From positions 1 to 64,000 of the forward strand of contig NZ_FMVM01000025.1 in assembly GCF_900102085.1 (NCBI RefSeq): a DNA stretch of 64,000 nt, read 5' to 3'. Every line of letters starts with the position of its first letter. Position 1 is the stretch's first letter. The notes below the pieces were generated by a model. That model did no database searches. It was not told the DNA's origin and worked only from the letters and a program-made list of their open reading frames with translations. Source of the DNA: Paenibacillus polysaccharolyticus. Lineage in GTDB: Bacteria > Bacillota > Bacilli > Paenibacillales > Paenibacillaceae. This document shows, piece after piece, positions 14,339-21,693 of this stretch. The position numbers and the translations under genes were made by a program.

Positions 14339-15523
14339 GTGGGCATATTCCAACCAGAAGAGACCCATGAGTCACGATCATCCAGTAAGTCTTTCGCGTT
14401 GCGGTGGAAGCATGAGAACTTGCGTCAAATGGCATTGATCGCGATATTCTCAATTGCGCTTGCAATCATGATCTTGTTAGTCGTTTACGGTCAGGCCGGG
14501 AAGCAGGTTTCACTGGTTATTGACGGCAAAGCTCAAGTGGTAGAGACTCGTACAGGAATGCTTCAGGAAATGCTGGAGGAGCAGTCAATCACAGTCAGCC
14601 CTCACGACAAGGTATCCATGCCCATGAATGGGGCGATTACCGACGGAGACCGAATCGTTATTGAGCGGGCCGTTCCAGTTAAAATCACGGCAGACGGAGA
14701 CACCAAGACTCTTTATACAACCGATTCATCGGTACAGGGTGTAATTCAGCAATCAGGTATTCAAGTTGAAGATCATGATAAAGTGTATCCAGCGCTCGGA
14801 ACCGCAATTAAAGCGGATATGAAGATTCGTGTAGTGCGTGTAACAAAGCATACAGTGGATGTGAAACAACCGATTGCTTACAAGGTTGTGAAAACGGCAG
14901 ACCCAAGTTTGTTCCAAGGGGATAACCGTGTTGTAGTGAAAGGCAAGGAAGGCACAATTGTGCAACATATCGAAAAGGTATTTCAAGATGGAGAACTCGT
15001 CTCCAAAAAAGTGGTAGGTAAAACGGTCGCCACCAATCGTGTAGATAAAGTGATTGCGGTAGGTACGAAGGCTAAGCCGGTTGTGAAGGAACCTGAGGTT
15101 CAATTGGTATCTGCCAAAACTTCAACGACCAAAAAAGCTGTAACAACGAACTCGAAGAAAACATCTGCCTCGGGCAGCAAGGTGATTACGGTCTCCGGGA
15201 ATTCTTTTAAATACTCTAAAGTTTTGAAAAATGTATCGATGACAGCCTACTCTTCTGAAGAGCCGGGTATTGGTACAAAAACAGCTTCCGGTACTCGTGT
15301 AACGGAGGGGCGCACCATTGCAGTTGATCCCAAGGTCATTCCAATCGGCTGGTGGGTATACATTGAGGGCCTCGGCTTCCGTCGTGCGGAAGATACAGGC
15401 GGCGCTATTAAAGGCAACAAAATTGACGTTTATTACGACAGTGTGAAGCACGCCCTGAATTTCGGACGTAAAAAAGGCAAAACGGTCTATGTGATTGGTC
15501 CAGTTAAGCCGGAAGCGAACTAA
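14339..15523 (+). CDS. yabE: YabE-like cell-wall enzyme (DUF348-G5-3D domains)
   Basis: A protein of about 394 residues: a cytoplasmic tail, one membrane helix (about residues 40-60, MALIAIFSIALAIMILLVV), two DUF348 repeats (VSLVIDGKAQVVETRTGMLQ; VKITADGDTKTLYTTDSSVQ), a G5 domain, a Ser/Thr/Lys linker, and a C-terminal 3D domain with MTAYSSEEPG, ASGTRVTEGRTIAVDPKVIP and EDTGGAIKGNKIDVY (the three conserved Asp). The family is related to Rpf/lytic transglycosylases and acts on peptidoglycan outside the membrane. GTG 14339 follows AAGGAGG at 8 bases; ATG 14321 is an alternative. It is controlled by the cyclic-di-AMP riboswitch. Confidence 0.93.
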   Translation: MGIFQPEETHESRSSSKSFALRWKHENLRQMALIAIFSIALAIMILLVVYGQAGKQVSLVIDGKAQVVETRTGMLQEMLEEQSITVSPHDKVSMPMNGAITDGDRIVIERAVPVKITADGDTKTLYTTDSSVQGVIQQSGIQVEDHDKVYPALGTAIKADMKIRVVRVTKHTVDVKQPIAYKVVKTADPSLFQGDNRVVVKGKEGTIVQHIEKVFQDGELVSKKVVGKTVATNRVDKVIAVGTKAKPVVKEPEVQLVSAKTSTTKKAVTTNSKKTSASGSKVITVSGNSFKYSKVLKNVSMTAYSSEEPGIGTKTASGTRVTEGRTIAVDPKVIPIGWWVYIEGLGFRRAEDTGGAIKGNKIDVYYDSVKHALNFGRKKGKTVYVIGPVKPEAN

Positions 15524-15562
15524 AATCGTTTTACTTTGAAATGGGAATGCTATAAAATAGTT

Positions 15563-15655
15563 GCATGAATGATTCATGCGGAATATGCGGCGGAGGGGTC
15601 TGAATTCAGTCTCCTCCGCCGTTTGGCAGAGAAGAGGATATTCCTCTTCTTTTTG
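15563..15655 (+). terminator. Three successive hairpins between yabE and rnmV, the last a terminator
   Basis: First, an 8-bp inverted repeat around one base at 15563-15579. Second, GGCGGAGG (15589-15596) with CCTCCGCC (15613-15620). Third, AGAAGAGGA (15630-15638) with TCCTCTTCT (15642-15650), followed by T5: a clear intrinsic terminator 24 bases before the rnmV start. Confidence 0.75.
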
Positions 15656-15678
15656 CGTTAGAAAGGAAGAAAAGGAAC

Positions 15679-16224
15679 ATGATAAAAGAAGTGATTGTTG
15701 TGGAGGGTCGTGACGACACGGTAGCGATTCGTCGGGCGGTCGAAGCGGATACGATTGAAACCGGAGGCTCTGCCATTAATCAGCGTATTCTGAAGCGAAT
15801 TGCACTTGCTCAAGAGAGACGTGGCGTCATTATCCTGACGGATCCGGATCATGCGGGAGAGCGTATCCGTAAAATTATTGCCAATAAGGTTCCTGGTTGC
15901 AAACATGCCTTCATCCCAGAAGCGGATGCAACGCGCAAAGGAGATATCGGAGTAGAGAATGCTTCACCGGAAGCGATTCGTCATGCACTTGCTCGCGTAC
16001 ACACATCCTATGAGGGCGCACCTAGTCTAATCGATTGGGAGGACCTCATTGAAGCAGGATTGATCATACACCCGCAAGCAGCCGCACGACGTATGGAGAT
16101 GGGTAATCTGCTTGGTATTGGGTATTGTAACGGCAAGCAGTTCCATAAACGGCTGAGTGTATTTCAGATTACAAGAGAAGAGTTCTCCACTGCATTAGCG
16201 CAAATCGAACGTGAAGGAATGTGA
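15679..16224 (+). CDS. rnmV: Ribonuclease M5
   Basis: A 181-residue TOPRIM-domain RNase that cuts the 5S rRNA precursor. The catalytic Glu is in VVEGRDD (residues 6-12) and the Asp pair in LTDPDHAGERIR (about residues 53-64). A C-terminal RNA-binding part follows. GGAAGAAAAGGA precedes ATG 15679. It overlaps operonically with rsmA (4-base gap). Its start lies only 24 bases after a strong terminator hairpin, so it needs either a promoter inside that region or read-through. Confidence 0.95.
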   Translation: MIKEVIVVEGRDDTVAIRRAVEADTIETGGSAINQRILKRIALAQERRGVIILTDPDHAGERIRKIIANKVPGCKHAFIPEADATRKGDIGVENASPEAIRHALARVHTSYEGAPSLIDWEDLIEAGLIIHPQAAARRMEMGNLLGIGYCNGKQFHKRLSVFQITREEFSTALAQIEREGM

Positions 16225-16228
16225 GCAT

Positions 16229-17131
16229 ATGAAGGATATAGAGCAAACCATTGAAATAGCAACACCCAAACGTACCAAAGAAATTATTCAAAGGCATGGA
16301 TTCTCCTTCAAGAAAAGTCTGGGTCAGAACTTCTTGATCGATCAAAATATTCTGAACAAAATCGTAGGCGCGGCTGATTTGGACGAGTCCAAGGGAGCGC
16401 TGGAGATTGGTCCGGGTATTGGAGCACTTACAGAGCGCCTTGCGCGTATAGCGGGTCCTGTTACAGCGGTTGAGATTGACCAGCGCCTGTTACCGATTCT
16501 TGGAGAAGTGATGGAACCCTACCCTAACGTACGCGTTCATCATGGAGATGTACTTAAGCTGGATCTGGCAGAACTGTTTGCCACGGACTTTGCCTCCGTT
16601 AATAAGGTAAGCGTAGTAGCGAACTTGCCCTATTATGTAACGACTCCGATCATGATGAAGCTCTTGGAAGAAAAGTTGCCAGTGGATAGCATTGTGGTCA
16701 TGATACAGAAGGAAGTAGCTGAACGCATGGCGGCTGCACCAGGTTCCAAAGATTATGGTAGCCTAAGCATTGCCGTGCAGTATTACAGTATGCCCGAACT
16801 GGTCTGTGTGGTGCCGCCTACGGTATTTATCCCACAGCCGAATGTAGAGTCTGCAGTAATTAAGCTGAAGGTGCGTGAGCACCCACCAGTACAGGTTCCG
16901 AACGAAGCACACTATTTCGAGGTAGTACAGGCTTCTTTTGCCCAGCGGAGAAAAACAATCTCCAATAATCTCAAAGCTCGTTTCTTCACCAAGGAGAACA
17001 GAGAACAGGCAGACATCCTGTTAGAGCAGGCAGGTATTCAACCTTCACGGCGTGGTGAGACATTGAGTCTACAGGAGTATGCAACTCTTAGCACCGTAAT
17101 GTGGGAAGCTGGGGTTCGCGGCGAGCTTTAA
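16229..17131 (+). CDS. rsmA: 16S rRNA dimethyladenosine transferase (RsmA/KsgA)
   Basis: A 300-residue enzyme that dimethylates two adjacent adenines near the 3' end of 16S rRNA. Motifs seen are FKKSLGQNFLIDQNIL, EIGPGIGALTERLA (SAM motif I, about residues 55-68), VEIDQRLLP, NLPYYVTTPI (NLPY catalytic) and FIPQPNVESAV. I place the start at ATG 16229, 4 bases after the rnmV stop, which gives an N-terminus like other Bacillota; an in-frame start at 16211 inside rnmV would add 6 residues. RNase M5, RsmA and RsmI make this a ribosome-maturation neighbourhood. Confidence 0.96.
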   Translation: MKDIEQTIEIATPKRTKEIIQRHGFSFKKSLGQNFLIDQNILNKIVGAADLDESKGALEIGPGIGALTERLARIAGPVTAVEIDQRLLPILGEVMEPYPNVRVHHGDVLKLDLAELFATDFASVNKVSVVANLPYYVTTPIMMKLLEEKLPVDSIVVMIQKEVAERMAAAPGSKDYGSLSIAVQYYSMPELVCVVPPTVFIPQPNVESAVIKLKVREHPPVQVPNEAHYFEVVQASFAQRRKTISNNLKARFFTKENREQADILLEQAGIQPSRRGETLSLQEYATLSTVMWEAGVRGEL

Positions 17132-17182
17132 TTTCGATGAACCAATCCGGGTCTCTGCCCATACGATGGGGTAGAGGTGATA

Positions 17183-18085
17183 ATGGTGATGAATATCGGA
17201 GACTTGGTCGTTCGGAAGTCATACGGCGGCGATGTGACTTTCCGGGTAGAAGGACTCCAGTCGGACGCTGCGGTCATTAAAGGGACTGAGTTCCGGCTCT
17301 TGGCAGACTCCCCGGTGAACGATTTGATACAGGTTCCTTATGAACCACAGAGCGCTAAGACACGCCAGGCACATATTAAAGCTCATCAGACGCTCTCACG
17401 CTTGCAGCAGAATCGCATGGAGCAGGCTGAGCGTAATCGGGAAGGCCTGATGCAAGAATGGACTGCACAGCAAGAGCCCGCCTATTTTGAAATGCCAGGT
17501 AAGGTACTGCATTTGGATGGCGACCCGAATTATCTGAAGAAAAGTATGAATCTGTATGAACAGCTTCGTGTTCCCGCAGAAGGGCAGTATGTACATGAGT
17601 CAGCGATGGCTGATACGTTATATCGTCTGCTACCCAAAGTTCGTCCGGATATCGTTGTGATCACGGGTCATGATGGTGTGTTAAAGACACGTCAGCCCTA
17701 TGACCTCTACAGTCTGGGGAGCTATAAGAATTCGCAAAACTTTGTCTCGGCTATTCAAGTTGCAAGGCAATACGAGCGTCATCTGGATGCGCTGACGATT
17801 ATTGCAGGAGCATGCCAGTCTCACTTTGAAGCACTGCTACGCGCGGGTGCGAACTTTGCTAGTTCGCCGGGGCGAATTCTCATTCATGCACTTGATCCGG
17901 TCTACGTGGCTGCTAAGGCTTCCTTCACGTCTGTTCGTGATACCTTGAACATGAATGATATACTGCATAACACGATTAGCGGCATCCAAGGTGTAGGCGG
18001 TGTGGAAACGAAGGGAAGTTACCGGGTAGGATTGCCGGGACTTAATGATCTGTCTACGCTAAAAGTGAATCCATCCGCAGTATGA
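17183..18085 (+). CDS. yabG: YabG sporulation-specific protease
   Basis: About 300 residues. The N-terminus MNIGDLVVRKSYGGDVTFRV and the block VVITGHDGVLKTRQPYDLYSLGSYKNS, then IIAGACQSHFEALLRAGANFASSPGR (containing the conserved Cys and His), are characteristic of YabG, the sigma-K-dependent coat-protein protease of B. subtilis. AGAGGTGA lies just before ATG 17183; ATG 17189 is equally possible. A terminator follows at 18141. It keeps the B. subtilis position between rsmA and veg. I did not find a firm sigma-K promoter. Confidence 0.94.
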   Translation: MVMNIGDLVVRKSYGGDVTFRVEGLQSDAAVIKGTEFRLLADSPVNDLIQVPYEPQSAKTRQAHIKAHQTLSRLQQNRMEQAERNREGLMQEWTAQQEPAYFEMPGKVLHLDGDPNYLKKSMNLYEQLRVPAEGQYVHESAMADTLYRLLPKVRPDIVVITGHDGVLKTRQPYDLYSLGSYKNSQNFVSAIQVARQYERHLDALTIIAGACQSHFEALLRAGANFASSPGRILIHALDPVYVAAKASFTSVRDTLNMNDILHNTISGIQGVGGVETKGSYRVGLPGLNDLSTLKVNPSAV

Positions 18086-18140
18086 TTTATTCATGTGGCA
18101 ATACAATAATGAAGTCATGTGAAGTTCACATTGCGATTCG

Positions 18141-18172
18141 AAAAAGGCCCTGAAAAGGGTCTTTTTATTTTG
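18141..18172 (+). terminator. yabG terminator
   Basis: AAAGGCCCT pairs with AGGGTCTTT across GAAA, then T-rich sequence. Confidence 0.85.
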
Positions 18173-18184
18173 CGAAAAAATTCA

Positions 18185-18214
18185 TTGACAACGACTTTTT
18201 AGTGCTGATATAAT
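18185..18214 (+). promoter_or_regulatory. veg upstream promoter P1
   Basis: TTGACA (18185-18190), 18-bp spacer, TATAAT (18209-18214). Both hexamers are perfect sigma-A consensus. Confidence 0.88.
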
Positions 18215-18227
18215 ATTTAGCTTTGAT

Positions 18228-18256
18228 TTGACAATGACTGTAAAATACAGTATAAT
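18228..18256 (+). promoter_or_regulatory. veg downstream promoter P2
   Basis: TTGACA (18228-18233), 17-bp spacer, TATAAT (18251-18256): a perfect consensus sigma-A promoter, 43 bp downstream of another. Confidence 0.92.
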
Positions 18257-18283
18257 GGACAAGAAAAGAGGTGGACGTCCACA

Positions 18284-18559
18284 ATGGCTAAAAATACGCT
18301 GTTGGATATCAAACGCAATCTCGATGCACATATTGGTCAGAAAATCACGCTGCGGGCTAATGGTGGCCGCCGTAAGACGATTGAGCGTACGGGTGTATTG
18401 GAAGAAACGTACCCTTCTGTTTTTATTGTAAAGCTTGATGAGGAACAAGAAACCTTCAAGCGAGTATCATACAGCTATGCGGATATACTTACGGAGTCTG
18501 TGGAAGTCATGGTCTTTGACCCGGGCAGTGAGACTAGCTCTTACAACATGGAAACGTAA
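18284..18559 (+). CDS. veg: Veg protein
   Basis: A 91-residue SH3-like small protein matching Veg (MAKNTLLDIKRNLDAHIGQK, LRANGGRRKTIERTGVLEETYPSVFIVKLD). In B. subtilis, veg is very highly transcribed during growth and stimulates biofilm matrix genes. AGAGGTGG precedes ATG 18284. Two perfect sigma-A promoters in tandem lie within 100 bases upstream, consistent with very strong expression. A strong terminator isolates it as a single-gene unit. Confidence 0.96.
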   Translation: MAKNTLLDIKRNLDAHIGQKITLRANGGRRKTIERTGVLEETYPSVFIVKLDEEQETFKRVSYSYADILTESVEVMVFDPGSETSSYNMET

Positions 18560-18573
18560 GCATTGGTTTACGG

Positions 18574-18603
18574 GCGATTCACCTATAGGTGGGTCGCTTT
18601 TTT
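18574..18603 (+). terminator. veg terminator
   Basis: GCGA (18574-18577) with TCGC (18594-18597), enclosing CACC/GGTG around TATA, then T6. Confidence 0.88.
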
Positions 18604-18611
18604 GTATGCAG

Positions 18612-18641
18612 GAATGACTACGGAATGCAGGCGGCATACTA
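18612..18641 (+). promoter_or_regulatory. Sigma-G-type promoter of sspF
   Basis: GAATG (18612-18616), 18-bp spacer, CATACTA (18635-18641), matching the forespore sigma-G consensus GHATR / CATNNTA. It lies 130 bases before sspF. Confidence 0.65.
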
Positions 18642-18770
18642 TATGGACAGGTCCTGGGAAGCTCCCTGTTAAGACGGGAATGTTAAACCAGGATTTGGGG
18701 CTTGGGGATGAACAATCCCGAACTGCAGGGACTCATTGTGTCTTGAATAAGATCTGGAGGAGGATGGTTC

Positions 18771-18947
18771 ATGAGTCGAAGAAGAAGAAGTGTCATGTCG
18801 GAGGAACTGAAGTACGAGCTGGCGAAGGATCTGGGTTTCTATGATACCGTTCAGCAGGAAGGCTGGGGCGGAATTAAAGCCAAGGATGCCGGTAACATGG
18901 TGAAACGAGCGATTCAAATGGCTGAGCAAGCAGCGCGCAAATCATAA
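18771..18947 (+). CDS. sspF: Small acid-soluble spore protein, SspF-like
   Basis: A 58-residue alpha/beta-type SASP relative: an Arg-rich start (MSRRRRSVMSEELKYELAKD), then LGFYDTVQQEGWGGIKAKDAG and MVKRAIQMAEQ, matching SspF. Such proteins coat forespore DNA. TGGAGGAGG precedes ATG 18771. A sigma-G-like promoter lies upstream and a strong terminator downstream, so this is a monocistronic forespore gene. It is easily missed because of its length. Confidence 0.94.
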   Translation: MSRRRRSVMSEELKYELAKDLGFYDTVQQEGWGGIKAKDAGNMVKRAIQMAEQAARKS

Positions 18948-18968
18948 TCAGGTTCATCCAGATTGGAG

Positions 18969-19002
18969 AGCGGGGCAATTCTCAGGAATCACCCCGCTTT
19001 TT
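18969..19002 (+). terminator. sspF terminator
   Basis: AGCGGGG (18969-18975) with CCCCGCT (18992-18998), then T5. Confidence 0.88.
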
Positions 19003-19028
19003 CCCCATAGATGTGGAATACAAATGAC

Positions 19029-19057
19029 TTGACAGCCCCATTTTGATATAATATGTT
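19029..19057 (+). promoter_or_regulatory. ispE promoter candidate
   Basis: TTGACA (19029-19034), 17-bp spacer, TATGTT (19052-19057). A TATAAT at 19047-19052 has only a 12-bp spacer to the same -35. Confidence 0.6.
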
Positions 19058-19086
19058 AAGTTGTCTTAGGGAAAAGGTGAGGACGG

Positions 19087-19950
19087 GTGAACGTCTTGAA
19101 AATTTACGAAAAAGCGCCTGCTAAAATTAATTTGATGTTGGATGTTCTACATAAAAGAAGTGATGGATTTCATGAAGTTGAAATGATCATGACGATGGTT
19201 GATCTGGCGGATCGACTGGAGATGTCGGAACTTCCTCGAGATACAATTGTCATCTCAAGCCAAGCGGGTTATATTCCGCTGGATGAGAAGAATCTGGCCT
19301 TTCAGGCGGCAAGACTAATTAAAGAACGTTACAACGTGCGTACAGGGGTCCACATTCATCTGGATAAAAAAATTCCGGTAGCTGCTGGCCTTGCCGGCGG
19401 TAGCAGTGATGCAGCCGCAACGTTGCGTGGATTAAACCGTCTATGGCGGCTGAATATACCGGATCAGGAGTTGCAAGAGCTGGGTGCAGAACTGGGCTCG
19501 GATGTTCCGTTCTGTATTACAGGCGGCTCTGCGCTGGCAACAGGGCGGGGGGAGAAGTTAACCCCGATTCCTAATCCGCCTCAATGCTGGGTTATTTTAG
19601 CCAAACCCCCAATCAATGTGTCCACAGCAGATGTATATGGACGATTCCGCAGTGACAAGATTGTTCGGCATCCAAGTGCATCCCGAATGGAGCAGGCGAT
19701 TCGCAGCCAATCCTTTACAGAGGTGTGTAGTCAACTGGGTAATGTGCTGGAGGATGTGACGCTCAAGCTGTATCCGGAAGTGCAACATCTCAAAGATGCG
19801 ATGATTCGTCTTGGAGCAGACGGAGTGTTGATGTCTGGCAGTGGACCAACGGTATTTGGACTTGTGTCCAAAGAAGCCAAAGTTGCACGTATTTATAACG
19901 GACTTCGGGGGTTCTGCAAAGAGGTATACGCTGTACGGTTGTTAACGTAA
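19087..19950 (+). CDS. ispE: 4-diphosphocytidyl-2-C-methyl-D-erythritol kinase
   Basis: A 287-residue GHMP kinase of the non-mevalonate isoprenoid pathway, making undecaprenol and quinone precursors. The AKINLMLDV N-terminus, ATP loop PVAAGLAGGSSDAAATL (about residues 97-113) and C-terminal MSGSGPTVFGL are diagnostic. Start GTG 19087 follows AAGGTGAGG. It has its own promoter between sspF and itself and is followed by purR, as in B. subtilis. Confidence 0.96.
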   Translation: MNVLKIYEKAPAKINLMLDVLHKRSDGFHEVEMIMTMVDLADRLEMSELPRDTIVISSQAGYIPLDEKNLAFQAARLIKERYNVRTGVHIHLDKKIPVAAGLAGGSSDAAATLRGLNRLWRLNIPDQELQELGAELGSDVPFCITGGSALATGRGEKLTPIPNPPQCWVILAKPPINVSTADVYGRFRSDKIVRHPSASRMEQAIRSQSFTEVCSQLGNVLEDVTLKLYPEVQHLKDAMIRLGADGVLMSGSGPTVFGLVSKEAKVARIYNGLRGFCKEVYAVRLLT

Positions 19951-20002
19951 ATTTACTATTTATAATGTACAAACACGTATAAAGGTGGTATATTTTTAAA
20001 TA

Positions 20003-20015
20003 ATTATTCGGATTT
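20003..20015 (-). promoter_or_regulatory. Possible single PurBox before purR
   Basis: Minus strand AAATCCGAATAAT differs from the PurBox consensus AWWWCCGAACWWT at one position. No convincing partner box at the usual spacing was seen. Confidence 0.3.
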
Positions 20016-20047
20016 GGATGTTTCCGTGATCGTGAGGATGGATCTCT

Positions 20048-20875
20048 GTGAAGAAGTTAAAACGAAGCGCAAGGCTGGTTGAAATGACGCAATACTTATT
20101 ATCCAGACCACATACTGTGATTCCGCTCACCACATTTGCCGAACGTTATGGTGCTGCCAAGTCGTCCATTAGCGAGGACCTGGCTATTATCAAGGAAGTG
20201 TTCGAAGAAGGTGGGTCGGGAGAACTGCATACGCTGGCAGGAGCTGCTGGTGGGGTGAAGTGGATTCCGAAAGTATCGGAAGAACATGCTCTTGCTTTTG
20301 CTGAGCGGCTGTCTACACAGCTTGCGCAGCCGGATCGGATTTTACCGGGAGGGTATCTGTATATGTCAGATCTTCTTGGACAGCCGGCCCTGATGAATGA
20401 AGCGGGCAAAATCTTTGCAACGGCTTTTGGCGATATGAATATTGATGTAGTCATGACGGTGGAAACCAAAGGCATCCCGCTAGCTTATGCGACTGGAGCC
20501 CAGCTTAACCTTCCTGTTGTACTCGTTCGCAGGGACCATCAGGCTACGGAAGGATCGGCCGTAAGTATTAATTATGTATCGGGATCGCACAAAAGTCTGC
20601 ATACCATGTCCCTATCTCGCCGGGCGATGAAAGAGCATTCCCGTGTACTTATCGTGGATGATTTTATGAAAGCCGGAGGTACCGTTCAAGGCATGATTGA
20701 TCTGCTTGCAGAGTTCAATGCAACGGTGGCGGGAGTTGGCGTGTTGGTGGAATCGGGTTCGGTAGATTCAGAGGAGCGTCTGCTGACGGATTATGTATCT
20801 CTCGCGAAGCTGACAGCGGTTGATGCCAAGAGCAGACACATTTCTGTCTCGCCGGGTAACTATTTCGACCTGTAG
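20048..20875 (+). CDS. purR: PurR, purine operon repressor
   Basis: A 275-residue protein with an N-terminal winged helix (RSARLVEMTQYLLSRPHTVIPLTTFAERYGAAKSSISEDL) and a phosphoribosyltransferase-like C-terminal domain whose PRPP loop is VLIVDDFMKAGGT (about residues 200-212). PRPP binding releases it from PurBoxes in Bacillota. GTG 20048 follows GAGGATGG. A near-consensus PurBox lies 33 bases upstream, compatible with autoregulation. The ridA-like yabJ that follows in B. subtilis is absent. Confidence 0.95.
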   Translation: MKKLKRSARLVEMTQYLLSRPHTVIPLTTFAERYGAAKSSISEDLAIIKEVFEEGGSGELHTLAGAAGGVKWIPKVSEEHALAFAERLSTQLAQPDRILPGGYLYMSDLLGQPALMNEAGKIFATAFGDMNIDVVMTVETKGIPLAYATGAQLNLPVVLVRRDHQATEGSAVSINYVSGSHKSLHTMSLSRRAMKEHSRVLIVDDFMKAGGTVQGMIDLLAEFNATVAGVGVLVESGSVDSEERLLTDYVSLAKLTAVDAKSRHISVSPGNYFDL

Positions 20876-20994
20876 AATAATGACGAATTACATGTCGGGA
20901 AAGGTTCTTTTCCATCGACCTGGCACTAACGTTGTCGAATTGTGTATTAAATAAAAAAATTCCTGAAATTAGGATATTTTTATGGTCGTGAAAA

Positions 20995-21022
20995 GAAGGA
21001 GTTCGTATAGGCTGTGTGGAAT
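20995..21022 (+). promoter_or_regulatory. Sigma-H-type promoter of spoVG
   Basis: A GAAGGAGTT -35 region (AGGA at 20997-21000) and GTGGAAT -10 (21016-21022), close in sequence and spacing to the sigma-H promoter known for B. subtilis spoVG. Confidence 0.6.
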
Positions 21023-21063
21023 TATACACCAAGTTCTGATGGAAAAAGGTGGTGAACACACAC

Positions 21064-21348
21064 ATGCAAATTACGGATGTCAGACTCCGCCGCGTTAACT
21101 CGGAAGGGAGAATGAAAGCTATCGCATCCATTACCATCGATAACGAATTCGTCGTTCATGACATTCGTGTCATCGATGGTAACAACGGAATGTTTGTTGC
21201 AATGCCGAGCAAGCGGACTCCTGACGGAGAGTTCCGTGATATCGCCCACCCGATCTCTTCTGGTACGCGTGAGAAGATTCAGGCAGCAGTATTAACTGAG
21301 TACGATCGTGCAGCTACTGAGGAAGAAGTCATTGAAGAAGGTGCCTGA
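21064..21348 (+). CDS. spoVG: SpoVG regulator
   Basis: A 94-residue protein matching SpoVG nearly throughout (MQITDVRLRRVNSEGRMKAI, FVVHDIRVIDGNNGMFVAMPSKR). In Bacillota it affects septation, cortex synthesis and gene expression, and binds nucleic acid. ATG 21064 gives the conserved N-terminus; AAAAGGTGG lies about 13 bases before. A sigma-H-like promoter precedes it; in B. subtilis AbrB represses it, and abrB is at 10569. A perfect terminator follows. Confidence 0.96.
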   Translation: MQITDVRLRRVNSEGRMKAIASITIDNEFVVHDIRVIDGNNGMFVAMPSKRTPDGEFRDIAHPISSGTREKIQAAVLTEYDRAATEEEVIEEGA

Positions 21349-21693
21349 GAACATTATTGGGGTTCGAAGGAAAAGAGAGCCATGTCTTATGGCTCTCTTT
21401 TCTTTTTGATCGGAATAAGATATATTCAGTATTGAGTTTATTCAAAAGAGAACCGGAGCGCATCCTGCGTTCGGTAGCAGAGCGGCATCTTAGGAATCGT
21501 TGGGATTCAGTTAAGCTCACAGGTACACGGCGTTACTTATGAGGTCATGATCCACTCGTGACTATGTTGTTACGCGTGATTACAGAGACAGCAGGCGATG
21601 AACAAGACCGGCTTGAAGCCGGCTGAATGATTCTCATTGGAGATGAATGTGTAAGGAATTCAATGGGGTTTTCAGAACAGGAGGTCGTTAATT
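21349..21693 (+). other. Intergenic region between spoVG and glmU
   Basis: Apart from the spoVG terminator it holds a palindromic CCGGCTT/AAGCCGG element (21608-21622) without a T tract. No promoter of good quality and no convincing small gene were seen. Confidence 0.35.
21371..21407 (+). terminator. spoVG terminator
   Basis: Perfect 13-bp stem (21371-21383 with 21389-21401) with a 5-base loop and a T-rich tail. Confidence 0.92.
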
